A stretch of 64,000 bases of DNA from Bradyrhizobium sp. AZCC 2262 (lineage in GTDB: Bacteria; Pseudomonadota; Alphaproteobacteria; Rhizobiales; Xanthobacteraceae), in assembly GCF_036924535.1 (NCBI RefSeq), contig NZ_JAZHRT010000001.1, positions 4,216,001-4,280,000 of the forward strand, given 5' to 3'. A program made the position numbers and the translations under genes. Shown here piece by piece: positions 25,766 to 37,113 of the stretch. Within the stretch, counting starts at the first letter, position 1. Every line of letters starts with the position of its first letter. The notes beneath the pieces are model-generated. The model was not told where the DNA came from and did no database searches. It worked only from the letters and a program-made list of their open reading frames with translations.

Positions 25766-26743
25766 CTATTCAGCCTTGATGCCCGCGGACTTGATCACCC
25801 TCGCCCACTTTTCGGTGGCGTCCGAGATGATCGTCCCGAATTCCGCAGGCGAGCCCCCAAGCACCGTGCCGCCCAGTTCGACGATCCGGGTTTTGACCTT
25901 GGCATCGGCGAGGCCAGCATTGAGCTCCTTGTTCAGCAGATCGATGATTTCGGCCGGGGTGTTCCTTGGCGCGCCAATGCCCGCAAAACCGCTGGCCTCG
26001 TAACCAGGCACGAAGTCTGCCACCGTTGGAACGTCTGGCAGCACGTCCAATCGGGCCGCGGTCGTTACCGCCAGGGCGCGCAGCTTGCCGGCCTGGATGT
26101 GCTGGATCGATTCCGACACCGGGGCGAAAATCACCTGCAGATGGCCGGCGACCAGATCGGTGGCCGCAGGTGCGCCGCCGCGATACGGGACGTGGACCAG
26201 ATCCACCCCGGCCATCATCTTGAAGAGTTCGCACGCAATGTTTTGCGGGGTGCCGGGGCCGGCCGACCCGTAGTTGATCTTGCCCGGGTTGGCCTTGGCG
26301 TATGCGATGAATTCAGGGATCGTCGTCGCCGGGACCGACGGATGCACCACGACGACGTATGCCAGCCGCGCGGCGCAGATGACCGGCGCGATGTCCCGGA
26401 TGAAGTCGAAATTGAGATTGGTGTAGAGCGCGGCATTGATCGCATGCGGGGTCACGATTTGCAGCAGCGTGTAGCCATCCGCTGGCGCTTTGGCGACCGC
26501 CTCGGTTCCGATGTTGCCGCTGGCGCCGGAGCGGTTCTCAATGATGAATTGCTGGCCGAGGCGATCCGACAGCCATTGGCCCATCAGGCGCGCCTGGATG
26601 TCGGTGGCCCCGCCGGCGGCAAAGCCGACGACGATGCGCACCGGCCGGGACGGATAGGTTTGTGCCCGCGAAATGCGGGGCACCGCCGGCAACGCAGCAG
26701 CACCCGCGGCCAGACGCAAGAATGCGCGGCGGGGAAAGTTCAT
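25766..26743 (-). CDS. Bug/TctC-type periplasmic solute-binding protein (Tat signal)
   Basis: A 325-residue tripartite tricarboxylate receptor. The N-terminus MNFPRRAFLRLAAGAAALP has a twin-arginine motif and ends in an AxA-like site, so it should be exported folded by Tat. The mature protein shows the family blocks YPSRPVRIVVGFAAGGATD, NPGKINYGSAGPGTPQ and VHVPYRGGAPAATDL. Ligands are usually carboxylates or small aromatics. No TctA/TctB membrane genes are near, which is common for the many orphan Bug proteins of Bradyrhizobium and Bordetella. GGAGGGAG precedes the ATG. Confidence 0.88.
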   Translation of the reverse strand: MNFPRRAFLRLAAGAAALPAVPRISRAQTYPSRPVRIVVGFAAGGATDIQARLMGQWLSDRLGQQFIIENRSGASGNIGTEAVAKAPADGYTLLQIVTPHAINAALYTNLNFDFIRDIAPVICAARLAYVVVVHPSVPATTIPEFIAYAKANPGKINYGSAGPGTPQNIACELFKMMAGVDLVHVPYRGGAPAATDLVAGHLQVIFAPVSESIQHIQAGKLRALAVTTAARLDVLPDVPTVADFVPGYEASGFAGIGAPRNTPAEIIDLLNKELNAGLADAKVKTRIVELGGTVLGGSPAEFGTIISDATEKWARVIKSAGIKAE

Positions 26744-27011
26744 GATGCTCCCTCCACAGCGCGCTACGACGCGGACTTGCAATCCGACTGGACGCACTGC
26801 GGGAAAAGACTACACCCGTCCTGCGAGGAGGTGGAAGGGGTCACTGCCTGCTCTTGGCACAAAGCAGACCTGCTGAAGGCCAGCCCAGACGTCCGCCTCT
26901 GAGCGTAGTGCTGTCATCGCCGAGTCCATCGGCGTCTCCCGATTTATGCGTGCACGTCCTGGCCCGGAATTCCCGGATTTCGCTGCGCTCATCCGGGCTA
27001 CGGAATCATCC

Positions 27012-27503
27012 TCACTCCGTCTGGAAATCTCCAGGCTGCGGCGGCGCCAATGGCGTGAACTCGCAGCGGTCGGGCTTGACGTCGAGCAGCGGCGTTTCGT
27101 CGAGGCAGTCGAGGCCACGCACCAGGATGACGTTGCCCTCGATGCGCACCAGTTTCACGATCGAGGTGCCGATCGGATTCGGCCGCACCGGCGAGCGCAG
27201 CGAGAAGGTGCCGCGGGTTTTCTGGTTGTTCTTCGGGCTTTGCAGCACCAGATCGCGGCGCGACTGGTGCAGCCAGTAGATCACTTCGAGGCTCTCATAA
27301 AAATCCACGCCCTTGATCGCGGGCACCCAGGGTTCGAAAATCTCCAGCCGGCAGACCGGGCCGTCGTGACGGCCCTGCCGCGGTGTCTCCAGCCGCGATT
27401 TCCAGGGCGTGCGGATGCGGCCGACAAACACCAGCCCGGCATCGCGGGCCGGCGGCATATCGACGGTAAGTTCGCCCTCGCGGACTTCGCTTTCTCGAAC
27501 CAT
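27012..27503 (-). CDS. trmO: tRNA N6-methyltransferase TrmO
   Basis: A 163-residue TsaA/TrmO domain protein. It contains FVGRIRTPW, the [18 protein letters not shown] signature that forms the SAM-binding beta-barrel, and [16 protein letters not shown]. In E. coli TrmO methylates the t6A at position 37 of ACY-decoding tRNAs to m6t6A. I use ATG at 27503; an upstream ATG at 27563 would overlap the preceding gene by 43 bases. The stop of the Bug gene is 17 bp upstream, so cotranscription is likely but is probably coincidental to function. Confidence 0.88.
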   Translation of the reverse strand: MVRESEVREGELTVDMPPARDAGLVFVGRIRTPWKSRLETPRQGRHDGPVCRLEIFEPWVPAIKGVDFYESLEVIYWLHQSRRDLVLQSPKNNQKTRGTFSLRSPVRPNPIGTSIVKLVRIEGNVILVRGLDCLDETPLLDVKPDRCEFTPLAPPQPGDFQTE

Positions 27504-27520
27504 GTCCTGATCCAGATGTC

Positions 27521-28492
27521 CTAATCCAGTGAGATGTTGAGTGCTTTTATCACACCGGCCCATCGCGCGCGATCGGTCGCGACGAACTTGTCGATCTCGG
27601 CCTGGCTTTGCGGACGCAGCGGCGGGAATCCGACCTTGTCCAGCGAAGCGCGGAACGCTTCATCGTTCAACGCCTTGTTCAAACTGGCGATGAGTTTCTG
27701 CCCGACGTCGTCAGGCGGTTTAGCCGGAGCAGAGACGCCATACCAGACGCTGACGCCGTAGTCCGGATAGCCGCTCTCGGCCATGGTCGGGACATCGGGC
27801 AGATCGGGAATGCGTTGCGCAGAAGAAACCGCGAGCGGCCGCAGCAAGCCACCCTTGACCGGCGGCAGCGCGGTGCCGAGCGTATCGAACATCAACTGGA
27901 TATTGCCCGATATCAGATCGGTCAGCGCCGGGCCTGCCCCCTTGTAGGCGACATGGACCATGTCGACGCCGGCCATCTGCTTGAACATCTCGCCGGCGAG
28001 ATGAATGGTGCCGCCGGTGCCGGCCGATCCGAAATTCAGTTTTCCCGGATTTTGCCTGGCGTAGGCCACGAACTCCGCGACCGTCTTGGCGGGCACGGAC
28101 GGATGAACCTCCATCACGACGGGCAGATCGGTGACCAGCGCAAGCAGCCGAAAATCGCGCGTGGGATCGTAGGGCAGCTTCTTGTAGAGCAGCGGATTGA
28201 GCACGAAGATCGACGCCGCCGTAAAGAACAGCGTGTAGCCGTCGGGCTCGGAACGCGCCGCGGCTTCGGCGCCGATCGCGCCCTGCGCACCGGCCTTGTT
28301 CTCGACCACGACAGCCTGTTTCAGGTCGCGGCTGAGATATTCGCCTACCATGCGGCCGAGAACGTCGGTCGGGCCGCCCGCGGCATAGGGCACGATCAGC
28401 TTGATCGGACGTACCGGATATTCCGCCGCATGGGCCAGCGGCGCGGCGCAGACGAGGCTGCAGGCCAGCGCCGATATTTTCAGCCAGTTCAT
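27521..28492 (-). CDS. Bug/TctC-type periplasmic solute-binding protein (Sec signal)
   Basis: A 323-residue orphan Bug receptor. It has a Sec signal peptide (about 1-22, ending AHA), then [41 protein letters not shown], and [18 protein letters not shown]. It differs from the Tat-exported paralogue 0.8 kb away, so the two are not a recent duplication. No cognate permease is nearby. GAGGAAA lies ahead of the start. Confidence 0.88.
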   Translation of the reverse strand: MNWLKISALACSLVCAAPLAHAAEYPVRPIKLIVPYAAGGPTDVLGRMVGEYLSRDLKQAVVVENKAGAQGAIGAEAAARSEPDGYTLFFTAASIFVLNPLLYKKLPYDPTRDFRLLALVTDLPVVMEVHPSVPAKTVAEFVAYARQNPGKLNFGSAGTGGTIHLAGEMFKQMAGVDMVHVAYKGAGPALTDLISGNIQLMFDTLGTALPPVKGGLLRPLAVSSAQRIPDLPDVPTMAESGYPDYGVSVWYGVSAPAKPPDDVGQKLIASLNKALNDEAFRASLDKVGFPPLRPQSQAEIDKFVATDRARWAGVIKALNISLD

Positions 28493-28551
28493 TTCGTTTC
28501 CTCGGCGTTTCCCGATGCGCCGGACAGTACCGGATTATCCGCCACCTGCAA

Positions 28552-28896
28552 TCAACCGAGCCACCATTTCCCGGCCAGCAGGACGATCTCGCCGCCGACC
28601 ACGCCGGCAAAGATCGAGCGTTGCGTCAGCATGAACACCGCAAAACCGGCGGCGACCGCGCCGTAGCGCAGCCAGTCCGGTACGCCTGCCAGCGCGCCCG
28701 GCGGCTGCACCAGGATCTGGGCGATGACCCCGGCGAGGATCGCGGTCGCCACCGCCCTCACCCACACCAGAACTTCCGAGCCCTCGTCGACGCCGGCGCC
28801 GAACCACAGCCCGGCCATGCGCCAGACCTCGTTGGGCAGGAAGCCGGCGAGCACCAGGATCAACAGCGCGTGCGGGCTGCCGAAAAATTCGCTCAT
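28552..28896 (-). CDS. AzlD-like branched-chain amino acid export subunit
   Basis: A 114-residue protein with three or four hydrophobic segments and the AzlD-like GFLPNEVWRMAGLWFGAG start. AzlD is the small partner of AzlC; the pair exports branched-chain amino acids or analogues. Its start overlaps the AzlC stop by four bases (ATGA), so the two are translationally coupled. Confidence 0.82.
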   Translation of the reverse strand: MSEFFGSPHALLILVLAGFLPNEVWRMAGLWFGAGVDEGSEVLVWVRAVATAILAGVIAQILVQPPGALAGVPDWLRYGAVAAGFAVFMLTQRSIFAGVVGGEIVLLAGKWWLG

Positions 28897-29696
28897 GCGC
28901 GCGCCCTCTCCCGCCACCAATGCACCCCGTAGGCAATGGTGCCGGCGGTGACGCCGCTGATCAGGATGTCGACGCCGGTGTGCAGCTGTGAGACCAGCGG
29001 AAACAGCGCGATCCCGAGCACCAGCGCCACTATGTCCGATGTCTGCCGGCAATTGCGCGCGGTCGAAAGCAAGAATGCCAGCGGCGTCAGCAGCAGGATC
29101 GCCGCCGCAAACAGCGGCGGCAGATTGGCGGCAAGGCCATAGCCAAGCGTGGTGGCGACCATGCAAACGGTGAGAAGCCCGCAGCCGAGCCCGTGCGCAA
29201 ATGCGATGCGGCGCTCGCGCGGCACCTTTGGCAACAGCCGGTAGCATTCGACCCACAGCGTGACGGCGATGAAATGCGTCGCCAGCACGAGGTGACGCCG
29301 TTTGGTCTGCGGCGTCTTCATCAGCGGCAACACCGACACCACCATCGGAAACAGCCGGATCGCACTCACCGTCACCGCAATCGCCGCCTGTGCCGCGGTC
29401 GCCCCCGACCCCAGCGTCGAAATCAGGATGATCTGCGCCGGGCCCGCCCAGACCAGCAGCGTGCTGCCGAGCACCCAGCCCAGGCTGAAATGGCTGTCAT
29501 GGGCCAGCGCACCGATGCCGAGATAGGTCGCAAACAGCACCAGCGTGAGCACTGTCGACGCGACCGAACTCATGCCCCACGCGAAGGCGCGGGTGGGGCT
29601 TTTCCAACTGCGGGAAGAGAGTGGAGGTAACTTCACAGGTGACCGGATAGTGTGGAGATGTCGGCGGATAAGGCTAACGAAAGCGGCCCGCGTCAA
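28893..29696 (-). CDS. AzlC-like branched-chain amino acid permease
   Basis: The large subunit of an AzlCD exporter, up to 267 residues with about six hydrophobic segments. The block GWVLGSTLLVWAGPAQIILIS, the conserved RLFPMVVSVLPLMK, and the VTAGTIAYGV end fit the family. The start is not certain: the first 20-40 residues of the 29696 form are basic and not conserved, so GTG at 29636 or a later codon may be used. Substrates are inferred from family. Operon with the AzlD gene. Confidence 0.82.
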   Translation of the reverse strand: MTRAAFVSLIRRHLHTIRSPVKLPPLSSRSWKSPTRAFAWGMSSVASTVLTLVLFATYLGIGALAHDSHFSLGWVLGSTLLVWAGPAQIILISTLGSGATAAQAAIAVTVSAIRLFPMVVSVLPLMKTPQTKRRHLVLATHFIAVTLWVECYRLLPKVPRERRIAFAHGLGCGLLTVCMVATTLGYGLAANLPPLFAAAILLLTPLAFLLSTARNCRQTSDIVALVLGIALFPLVSQLHTGVDILISGVTAGTIAYGVHWWRERARA

Positions 29697-29885
29697 GCAA
29701 GCCCCGCTCAGGGCGGCTATGCATCAGCCCGGCACCGCCTGTGTTGCGCAATGCAAAGGCTGCGCCGCCCATCGTGCGATGCAGGGTTCGTCGCGGGCAG
29801 ACCACATGCGGTGCCAATCCGCACACCAACCGTTACCATCGACAGCACACGCCTCCTGGCTTGCTATCGTTGTTTGCCGAGCAGA

Positions 29886-30860
29886 TTAGTGAATGACAAT
29901 TGCCGCGCTCACACCTTTCAGCAGTTCTGTTGGAAGCTGGATAGCACCGACCACCTCACTGGGGTTGCTCGCGGTAAATCCCGACACCAATCCGTTAGAG
30001 AAAGCGATGACTGTCTTGTTCTTAACGAATGCTCTGCGACCAAATTTCACGTAACCTAGAGCATTGTTCACCGGCGCCAAAACATCAAATCGAACTGGAG
30101 GCGTTGTCGATAGAATCGTTTCTCTGTCAGCCTTCTGGACCAACATGGCCGTCGCTTCGAGCGTAAACAGACCAGCTCGGCGGAAACAAAAAACGTACTT
30201 GCAGAAAGGACCGGGGTCCTCAGTAGTTGTTTCCTGCGGCACAAAGCCGGATATCGCCATTATCTTATCCAGATGGGGCGTGAGCTTGATATTAAATCGT
30301 ATGCTACAGGAGGGTTCGCCAGCCTTCGTCGTCATTGTTTTCCCGCGGCCATGAGTGACATTCGTTTGATGGACCACGGTCATGTCTGTGCAAGGAGGAG
30401 GCGCCGCCGGTCCCGCGTCAGGAAGCATTTTCGCGATTGATTTAGATTTCTCCAGGTCTTTTTGAGTCGCAGAGACCTGCGTCAGTAACGCCGTTACCCC
30501 CTGAACGACCGCAATCGACCTGTCTTCCGTTGTAGAGGACAGCGACTTGATGAGGGCTCCTTCCATCTGAATGTCAATATCATCGTTAGAGAACGAATTA
30601 TGTCCGTAAACAACGCGATACATCGCGTTGTAGTCGGCCGTAGCCGTCATCTTTTGATCCGAGGAAAGAGTGAGTCGCTTGTCTTTGAATTCAGCGGTAA
30701 AACTCACCTCTCCTTGGGCGAGGGCGTAAGACAAAAAAGCGCCATCGAGGTTGGTTGGAGGTTGTTCACCGTCTGCCAGAGTCCACAAGGAATTGCCGCA
30801 GCTCGCAAGGATAACGCTAGCAGCGATCAAGCTCACTGCTTGTTTCAATTGATTTAGCAC
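29886..30860 (-). CDS. Unrecognised lipoprotein in a low-G+C patch
   Basis: A 324-residue protein with a lipoprotein signal: a hydrophobic stretch then lipobox LASC with Cys21. The mature protein is rich in Ser/Thr and carries more cysteines (PPPCTDM, GEPSCSIR, GPFCKYVFCF), which could form disulfides in the periplasm. I recognise no domain. The base composition stands out: in the line 30001-30060 only 25 of 60 bases are G or C, while nearby genes are around two thirds or more. It has no operon partner, and its strand and position suggest a gene gained by transfer. Function unknown. Confidence 0.75.
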   Translation of the reverse strand: MLNQLKQAVSLIAASVILASCGNSLWTLADGEQPPTNLDGAFLSYALAQGEVSFTAEFKDKRLTLSSDQKMTATADYNAMYRVVYGHNSFSNDDIDIQMEGALIKSLSSTTEDRSIAVVQGVTALLTQVSATQKDLEKSKSIAKMLPDAGPAAPPPCTDMTVVHQTNVTHGRGKTMTTKAGEPSCSIRFNIKLTPHLDKIMAISGFVPQETTTEDPGPFCKYVFCFRRAGLFTLEATAMLVQKADRETILSTTPPVRFDVLAPVNNALGYVKFGRRAFVKNKTVIAFSNGLVSGFTASNPSEVVGAIQLPTELLKGVSAAIVIH

Positions 30861-31136
30861 CCATCCCTCCCAAATAATAAACTAAAAGTTGTCAAGCCTA
30901 CTAGGACACTTGTATGGACGACAAGAGAGTTTGGAAGGAAAAGCGATTCAATGGGAGCCATTTTCAAGAACGAACGGACAAGACCGCTCTGGAAGGCCAA
31001 CTTCCCGATACCGAAATCACGTAGCACAGGCTGATCGGCTCGCGCTCTTGATGGACCAGTTACGGCGGCAGGAGACAAGATTCACCATTGAGCCGCACTT
31101 GAGCAAGAGCGGCCGTAGCCTTTGCGACGATCCCGG

Positions 31137-32102
31137 TCAGCCCGGCACGCCCCTGTTTTTCAGCACAAAGCACGCCCCGCCCGCCTTCCGGATGCGGTTG
31201 CAGAGATCGTCCGCGGCGGGCCGCGTGTCGGCGCCGATCCGCACTTGATAGAAGGCGCGCGTGCCGCGGCTCCGCATGACCGAGGAGAGCAGGCTCGGAT
31301 CCTGGTCGCCGATCACGGCGCTGAGCCGCTTGATGGCTCGGGCGTACATCGCGAGCGCCTTGTCGCGGCTGAAGCCGGCGGCGAGCTGCACGCCCCACAC
31401 TTTGGCGGCGCCGAGCGTGATGCGGTTCTCGAGTTCGGTGATGAAGGGACTGGGCGCCTGCTTCAGCAGCGCCATCAAGTCTCGACAGCTCGACGTCGGT
31501 ATCCGCTCCGGCGTCCTGCCGCCCTTCTGCGCCTTCGCCCAATCCTCGACGGTGGAGCCCGTGATGGCGATAACGTAGCTGCGGGTCTCCTGCGGCATCG
31601 GCCCGGTGCCCGCAAGCCACTCCTGAACCCGGCGCGGGCCGGCGTTATAGGCGGCGGCCGCCAGTCCCAGATTGCCGAACTGGTCGCGCAGCTCGGCCAA
31701 AAACTCCGCTGATTTCGGCAGCGCTTGCACGGGATTGAAGGGATCAAGCAGACCGCGCTCGCTCGCGGTGCCCGGCATGAACTGTGCAATCCCCTGCGCG
31801 CGCTGGCCGCTGCGCGTCACCGGCCCGATCGCGTCGGAGCGGAAGCGGCTCTCCTGCCAGATTACGCGAGCGAAGAATTCGAGCGGCAGGCTCGAGGCTC
31901 TCGCGGCCGACTCGATCATCAGGCACATCGCCTCGCGCGTGTCGCTCTGCCGCGTCCCGTCAGCCGGCGTCTCGGCCGGTATCGCGCGTGGCTCGACACG
32001 CGACTGGTTAACCTCATCCGCGTCCTCGGCGCAGGCAGGCGCAACCGAGGACAAAAGTGACATCGTGCAGCATAGGGCTCGAAGAAACCGGCCTCTTTGC
32101 AT
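31137..32102 (-). CDS. Lytic transglycosylase (SLT domain) with SPOR-like C-terminus
   Basis: A 321-residue exported murein hydrolase. A signal peptide (about 1-25) is followed by an SLT domain with the catalytic Glu in VIWQESRFRSDAIGP, then AQGIAQFMPGTA and AAAYNAGPRRVQEWL, all typical. The last 45 residues (FYQVRIGADTRPAADDLCNRIRKAGGACFVLKN) look like a SPOR domain, which would target it to division-site glycan lacking stem peptides. The start is a choice: ATG 32102 gives a proper signal peptide but lacks a good Shine-Dalgarno; the frame is open to 32234. Confidence 0.85.
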   Translation of the reverse strand: MQRGRFLRALCCTMSLLSSVAPACAEDADEVNQSRVEPRAIPAETPADGTRQSDTREAMCLMIESAARASSLPLEFFARVIWQESRFRSDAIGPVTRSGQRAQGIAQFMPGTASERGLLDPFNPVQALPKSAEFLAELRDQFGNLGLAAAAYNAGPRRVQEWLAGTGPMPQETRSYVIAITGSTVEDWAKAQKGGRTPERIPTSSCRDLMALLKQAPSPFITELENRITLGAAKVWGVQLAAGFSRDKALAMYARAIKRLSAVIGDQDPSLLSSVMRSRGTRAFYQVRIGADTRPAADDLCNRIRKAGGACFVLKNRGVPG

Positions 32103-32337
32103 GGCAGTTGCAATCCGGGAGCGTACATGGCGGTAAAAAGCGTTAGTCAAACGATCACGGCCAGCCGCTGGATCCGCGGTTCCGCCGCCGCACGCCGCCT
32201 TTTTGCGCTGCAATTGTCCCGAAATGCGCCTCATCGGAACCGCCGTTAATTTACGTTAATGCCGCATTTTGCATCAGCCGGTCTTTTACGGGGAACAAAG
32301 CGGGGTAAAACTGTCCATCTTTGTTGGGAGACTTTCA

Positions 32338-32694
32338 ATGCGGGACCGGCGCGAGAGCGTACGCGAGAAGGTAATGTATGGCGGCGTCGCCGAGATCGGT
32401 GAACGCGGCGCGACGCGCGAATGCATCGTCCGCAACATCTCCGACAACGGCGCGACCATCGAATTCAGCAATGATTTCCAGTTGCCGAAAGAGCAGCTCT
32501 CGCTACGCATCGCGCGCAAGGGCCGCTCCTTCCTTGCCAAGGTGATCTGGTGGCGCGACAATTTCGTCGGCGTCGCCTTCAGGGCGGAGAGCCCGGCCGA
32601 GCCGGTCTCCGATCTCGAGGAGCGGCTGCGCAGAAGCGAGATCAAGAAGCGGCAGCTGCAGCGAAAGATCGACGAACTGCTTAACGAGCGCTGA
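32338..32694 (+). CDS. PilZ domain protein with C-terminal coiled coil
   Basis: A 118-residue small PilZ protein, a probable cyclic di-GMP receptor. The RxxxR-type motif (MRDRRESVREKV) is at the very start and the (D/N)xSxxG motif is NISDNGA near residue 39. The last 35 residues (LEERLRRSEIKKRQLQRKIDELLNER) should form a coiled coil. GGGAG sits eight bases before ATG 32338. It could sense signals from PleD-type cyclases, one of which is in this window; that is only a guess. An unusual TTAA-N6-TTAA lies 80 bp upstream. Confidence 0.87.
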   Translation: MRDRRESVREKVMYGGVAEIGERGATRECIVRNISDNGATIEFSNDFQLPKEQLSLRIARKGRSFLAKVIWWRDNFVGVAFRAESPAEPVSDLEERLRRSEIKKRQLQRKIDELLNER

Positions 32695-32780
32695 GCACTC
32701 GCGGGGAAGGCGTCAAGTAACGCAACAGGCGTCCCACGGTGCCGCAGCCGGTATCGACCACCGTATTGTTGGGGCCCAGC

Positions 32781-32966
32781 ATGTCTTCAAAACCGCCAGA
32801 TGGCCTGCCCGTCTATCGCCTCCTGACCGGCAAGGACGATGCCGCGTTCTGCCGACGCGTTTCGGAGGCCATTGAGTCCGGCTATGTGCTGTACGGCTCG
32901 CCTGCTCTGACTTTCAACGGTGAATACGTCGTGGCCGCCCAAGCGTTGGTTTGGCCGCGCAATTAG
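32781..32966 (+). CDS. DUF1737 domain small protein
   Basis: A 61-residue protein with the DUF1737 pattern YRLLTGKDDAAFCRRVSEAIESGY and YGSPALTFNG. It is a small domain of unknown function widespread in proteobacteria, often found alone or attached to other domains. ATG 32781 follows GGGGCC; a GTG at 32739 would add 14 poorly conserved residues. It is downstream of the PilZ gene by 86 bp on the same strand. Confidence 0.8.
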   Translation: MSSKPPDGLPVYRLLTGKDDAAFCRRVSEAIESGYVLYGSPALTFNGEYVVAAQALVWPRN

Positions 32967-32984
32967 ACATCAAGCAGTTGGCCA

Positions 32985-33019
32985 TCAAAAAGCCGGCGGT
33001 CTTGCGACACGCCGGCTCT
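32985..33019 (-). terminator. Terminator of clpA
   Basis: AGCCGGCG (32991-32998) and CGCCGGCT (33010-33017) pair perfectly; on the minus strand the stem is followed by TTTTGA. It ends the clpA transcript, 18 bp past its stop codon. Confidence 0.75.
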
Positions 33020-33039
33020 TCGTTCCAGATTGAGGCCGC

Positions 33040-35451
<2,412 letters not shown>

Positions 35452-35716
35452 TCTCGTCCTCTGTGGCCCCCGGTCATCATGATCGCCATTACCCGGTCAG
35501 GCAACAACAACCTTCGTCATCCCCTGTCATATAGTTACCTGCGATCGTGGCGAAAGACCGGTTCCGCAAACGTGGTTTTCCTCTAAATTTGCGGCACCAC
35601 GCCTCACGGCACGCAATCCCACCCCGAAAAACTACCGGGAATACAATCGGCTTTCGTCAACGCAATCGATGCAAGACCCGTTCCTTGTCTCCGGCCGGGT
35701 CGAGCGCCATGCGTGG

Positions 35717-36073
35717 CTATTTTTTTTCCATCACGCATTGCAGGGGATGCTGGTGCTTGCGCGCAAAATCCATCACCTGCGTGACCTTGGTCTCGGCAAT
35801 CTCGTAGGTGAACACGCCGCACTCACCGATCCCGTGGTGATGCACATGGAGCATGATCTTGGTGGCCGCTTCGGCGTCCTTCTGGAAGAATTTTTCCAGC
35901 ACATGAACGACGAACTCCATCGGCGTGTAGTCGTCGTTCAGAATCAGGACGCGATACAGGTTCGGACGCTTGGTCTTCGGCTTGACCTTGGTGATGACCG
36001 ACGTCGACGGCCCGCCGGTTCCGCTGTTGCGGTTCTCGTCATTGCTCATTCGGGGAGCAGGCGCGGCTGACAT
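35717..36073 (-). CDS. clpS: ClpS adaptor protein
   Basis: About 118 residues. The core has [17 protein letters not shown] and [22 protein letters not shown], which form the N-degron pocket and ClpA-binding face of ClpS. The long N-terminal tail (about 35 residues, rich in Ser/Asn/Lys) is needed in known ClpS to reach into ClpA. The start is ambiguous: ATG 36073 (used here), 36049 or 36115. Upstream of clpA on the same strand, the normal alphaproteobacterial arrangement. Confidence 0.93.
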   Translation of the reverse strand: MSAAPAPRMSNDENRNSGTGGPSTSVITKVKPKTKRPNLYRVLILNDDYTPMEFVVHVLEKFFQKDAEAATKIMLHVHHHGIGECGVFTYEIAETKVTQVMDFARKHQHPLQCVMEKK

Positions 36074-36115
36074 TTCCGTCACGGACGAACAAGATTTGAA
36101 GGTTAACTGCAACAT

Positions 36116-36584
36116 GGCTCAGGCGTTCAAAATTCCAAGGGGTGACCGAATAGCACATCCCGGCTCACTCGCGATCGGCTGGCGTGCGCCACCGCAAGGT
36201 ACCCAGCAATGCTTTTCCAGATCGCCGCTCCCCGGTCCGACCCGTTGGCCGGGCCGGCACCTGGAATATGGGTCCGCCGCCGGATCACCGCAAGCGCACA
36301 AATGCCGCCTCGGCGCGACTCGCGACCGGCCCGATTCCCGGCTCGGCTATCTGGAGCAAGGTTAATCGTTTCTGCCGGATTTGACAAAGGATCGCGACTG
36401 CCCGTTTAGCCGCTGCTGCAGGCGCTTTTGGCGCCCGGTTCGGCGGTACGCGCGCTTTGACCCGTTTTTATCTAGTTCCACCTCGGCCTGGGGCAACGTG
36501 CGCATGCGCGTTGCGATGGTGCTCGACGTGACCGGATTGATACGGCCATGCAGACCGCCGCCAAGAGCCTGGTCGAGGCACAAG
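36116..36584. other. Gene-poor stretch between clpS and the phasin terminator
   Basis: Nearly 470 bp without a convincing gene on either strand. It has no strong hairpin or promoter that I can defend. It may hold an old gene remnant. The phasin terminator follows at 36585. Confidence 0.4.
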
Positions 36585-36616
36585 AAAAAGCCCGGCCGAA
36601 ACGGCCGGGCTTTTTA
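36585..36616 (-). terminator. Phasin gene terminator
   Basis: CCCGGCC and GGCCGGG pair around a short GAAAC-type loop, flanked by A5 on one side and T5 on the other. In the minus direction it ends in TTTTT, 40 bp after the phasin stop. Confidence 0.8.
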
Positions 36617-36656
36617 TTTGCGAGGTATTTTATTTGCGAAGTATCAAGTCGCCGAA

Positions 36657-36995
36657 TTAGTGCGCGGCCGGGGTGAACTTCGAGACCAGGCCCTCGTAGG
36701 GCTTGAAGGTCTGCTTGGCGAGATCGGTGTAGAGGCCGGCGATCTTCTGCGTTTCGGCGACGAAGGTCTCGTAGGACGAGCGCGCGAATTCGGTCTGCGC
36801 TTCGATCGCCTTGTCCAGCGACTTCACGCCGGAGAGCTTTTCAACGTACGATTTGGTGTCTTCGAACGACTTCTTGGCGTAATCGCCATAGGCGGTTGCG
36901 ATCGCCTGAACGCCGCTCTGCAGATTGCTCGCGGAAGCGGCAACCGATTCGAGATGCTCTTTGCCGTAGTTCTGAATGTCTTCAACCTTGACCAT
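36657..36995 (-). CDS. Phasin (polyhydroxyalkanoate granule-associated protein)
   Basis: A 112-residue phasin of the phasin_2 type. It starts MVKVEDIQNYGKEHLESVAASASNLQSG and is almost entirely amphipathic helix. Phasins coat PHB granules and control their size and number. AAGGA lies ahead of the ATG. The promoter region carries two operator-like sites (listed separately) that fit control by PhaR, the PHB-sensing repressor that controls phasins in other bacteria. The gene is monocistronic with its own terminator. Confidence 0.9.
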   Translation of the reverse strand: MVKVEDIQNYGKEHLESVAASASNLQSGVQAIATAYGDYAKKSFEDTKSYVEKLSGVKSLDKAIEAQTEFARSSYETFVAETQKIAGLYTDLAKQTFKPYEGLVSKFTPAAH

Positions 36996-37063
36996 CGATG
37001 GAGTCCTTTCCCAGACTGCAGGTGTAAACCGATTGCCGGGAGGTCCCGGCCCCTGACGTCACC

Positions 37064-37113
37064 CTTGTATGTGCACCGCACAATAAAGTCAACAAATATT
37101 GTGCGACGCACAA
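37064..37113 (-). promoter_or_regulatory. Phasin promoter with two TGC-N3-GCA operators (probable PhaR sites)
   Basis: Reading the minus strand: -35 TTGACT (37092-37087), a 17-bp spacer, -10 TACAAG (37069-37064). Operator 1, TGTGC-N3-GCACA (37070-37082), fills the spacer. Operator 2, TTGTGC-N3-GCACAA (37099-37113), lies just upstream of the -35. Their centres are 30 bp apart, about three helix turns. The TGC-N3-GCA core matches the PhaR target CTGC-N3/4-GCAG I know from Rhodobacter. A bound repressor would block RNA polymerase. Confidence 0.65.

Noticed and set aside
25766..28492. Two Bug proteins as a tripartite transporter operon
   Set aside because: No TctA or TctB gene is nearby and trmO sits between them; they are better seen as orphan receptors.
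32246..32259. TTAA-N6-TTAA upstream of the PilZ gene as a CtrA box
   Set aside because: The spacing is 6, not 7. It may be a degenerate site, but I do not count it with the two perfect boxes.
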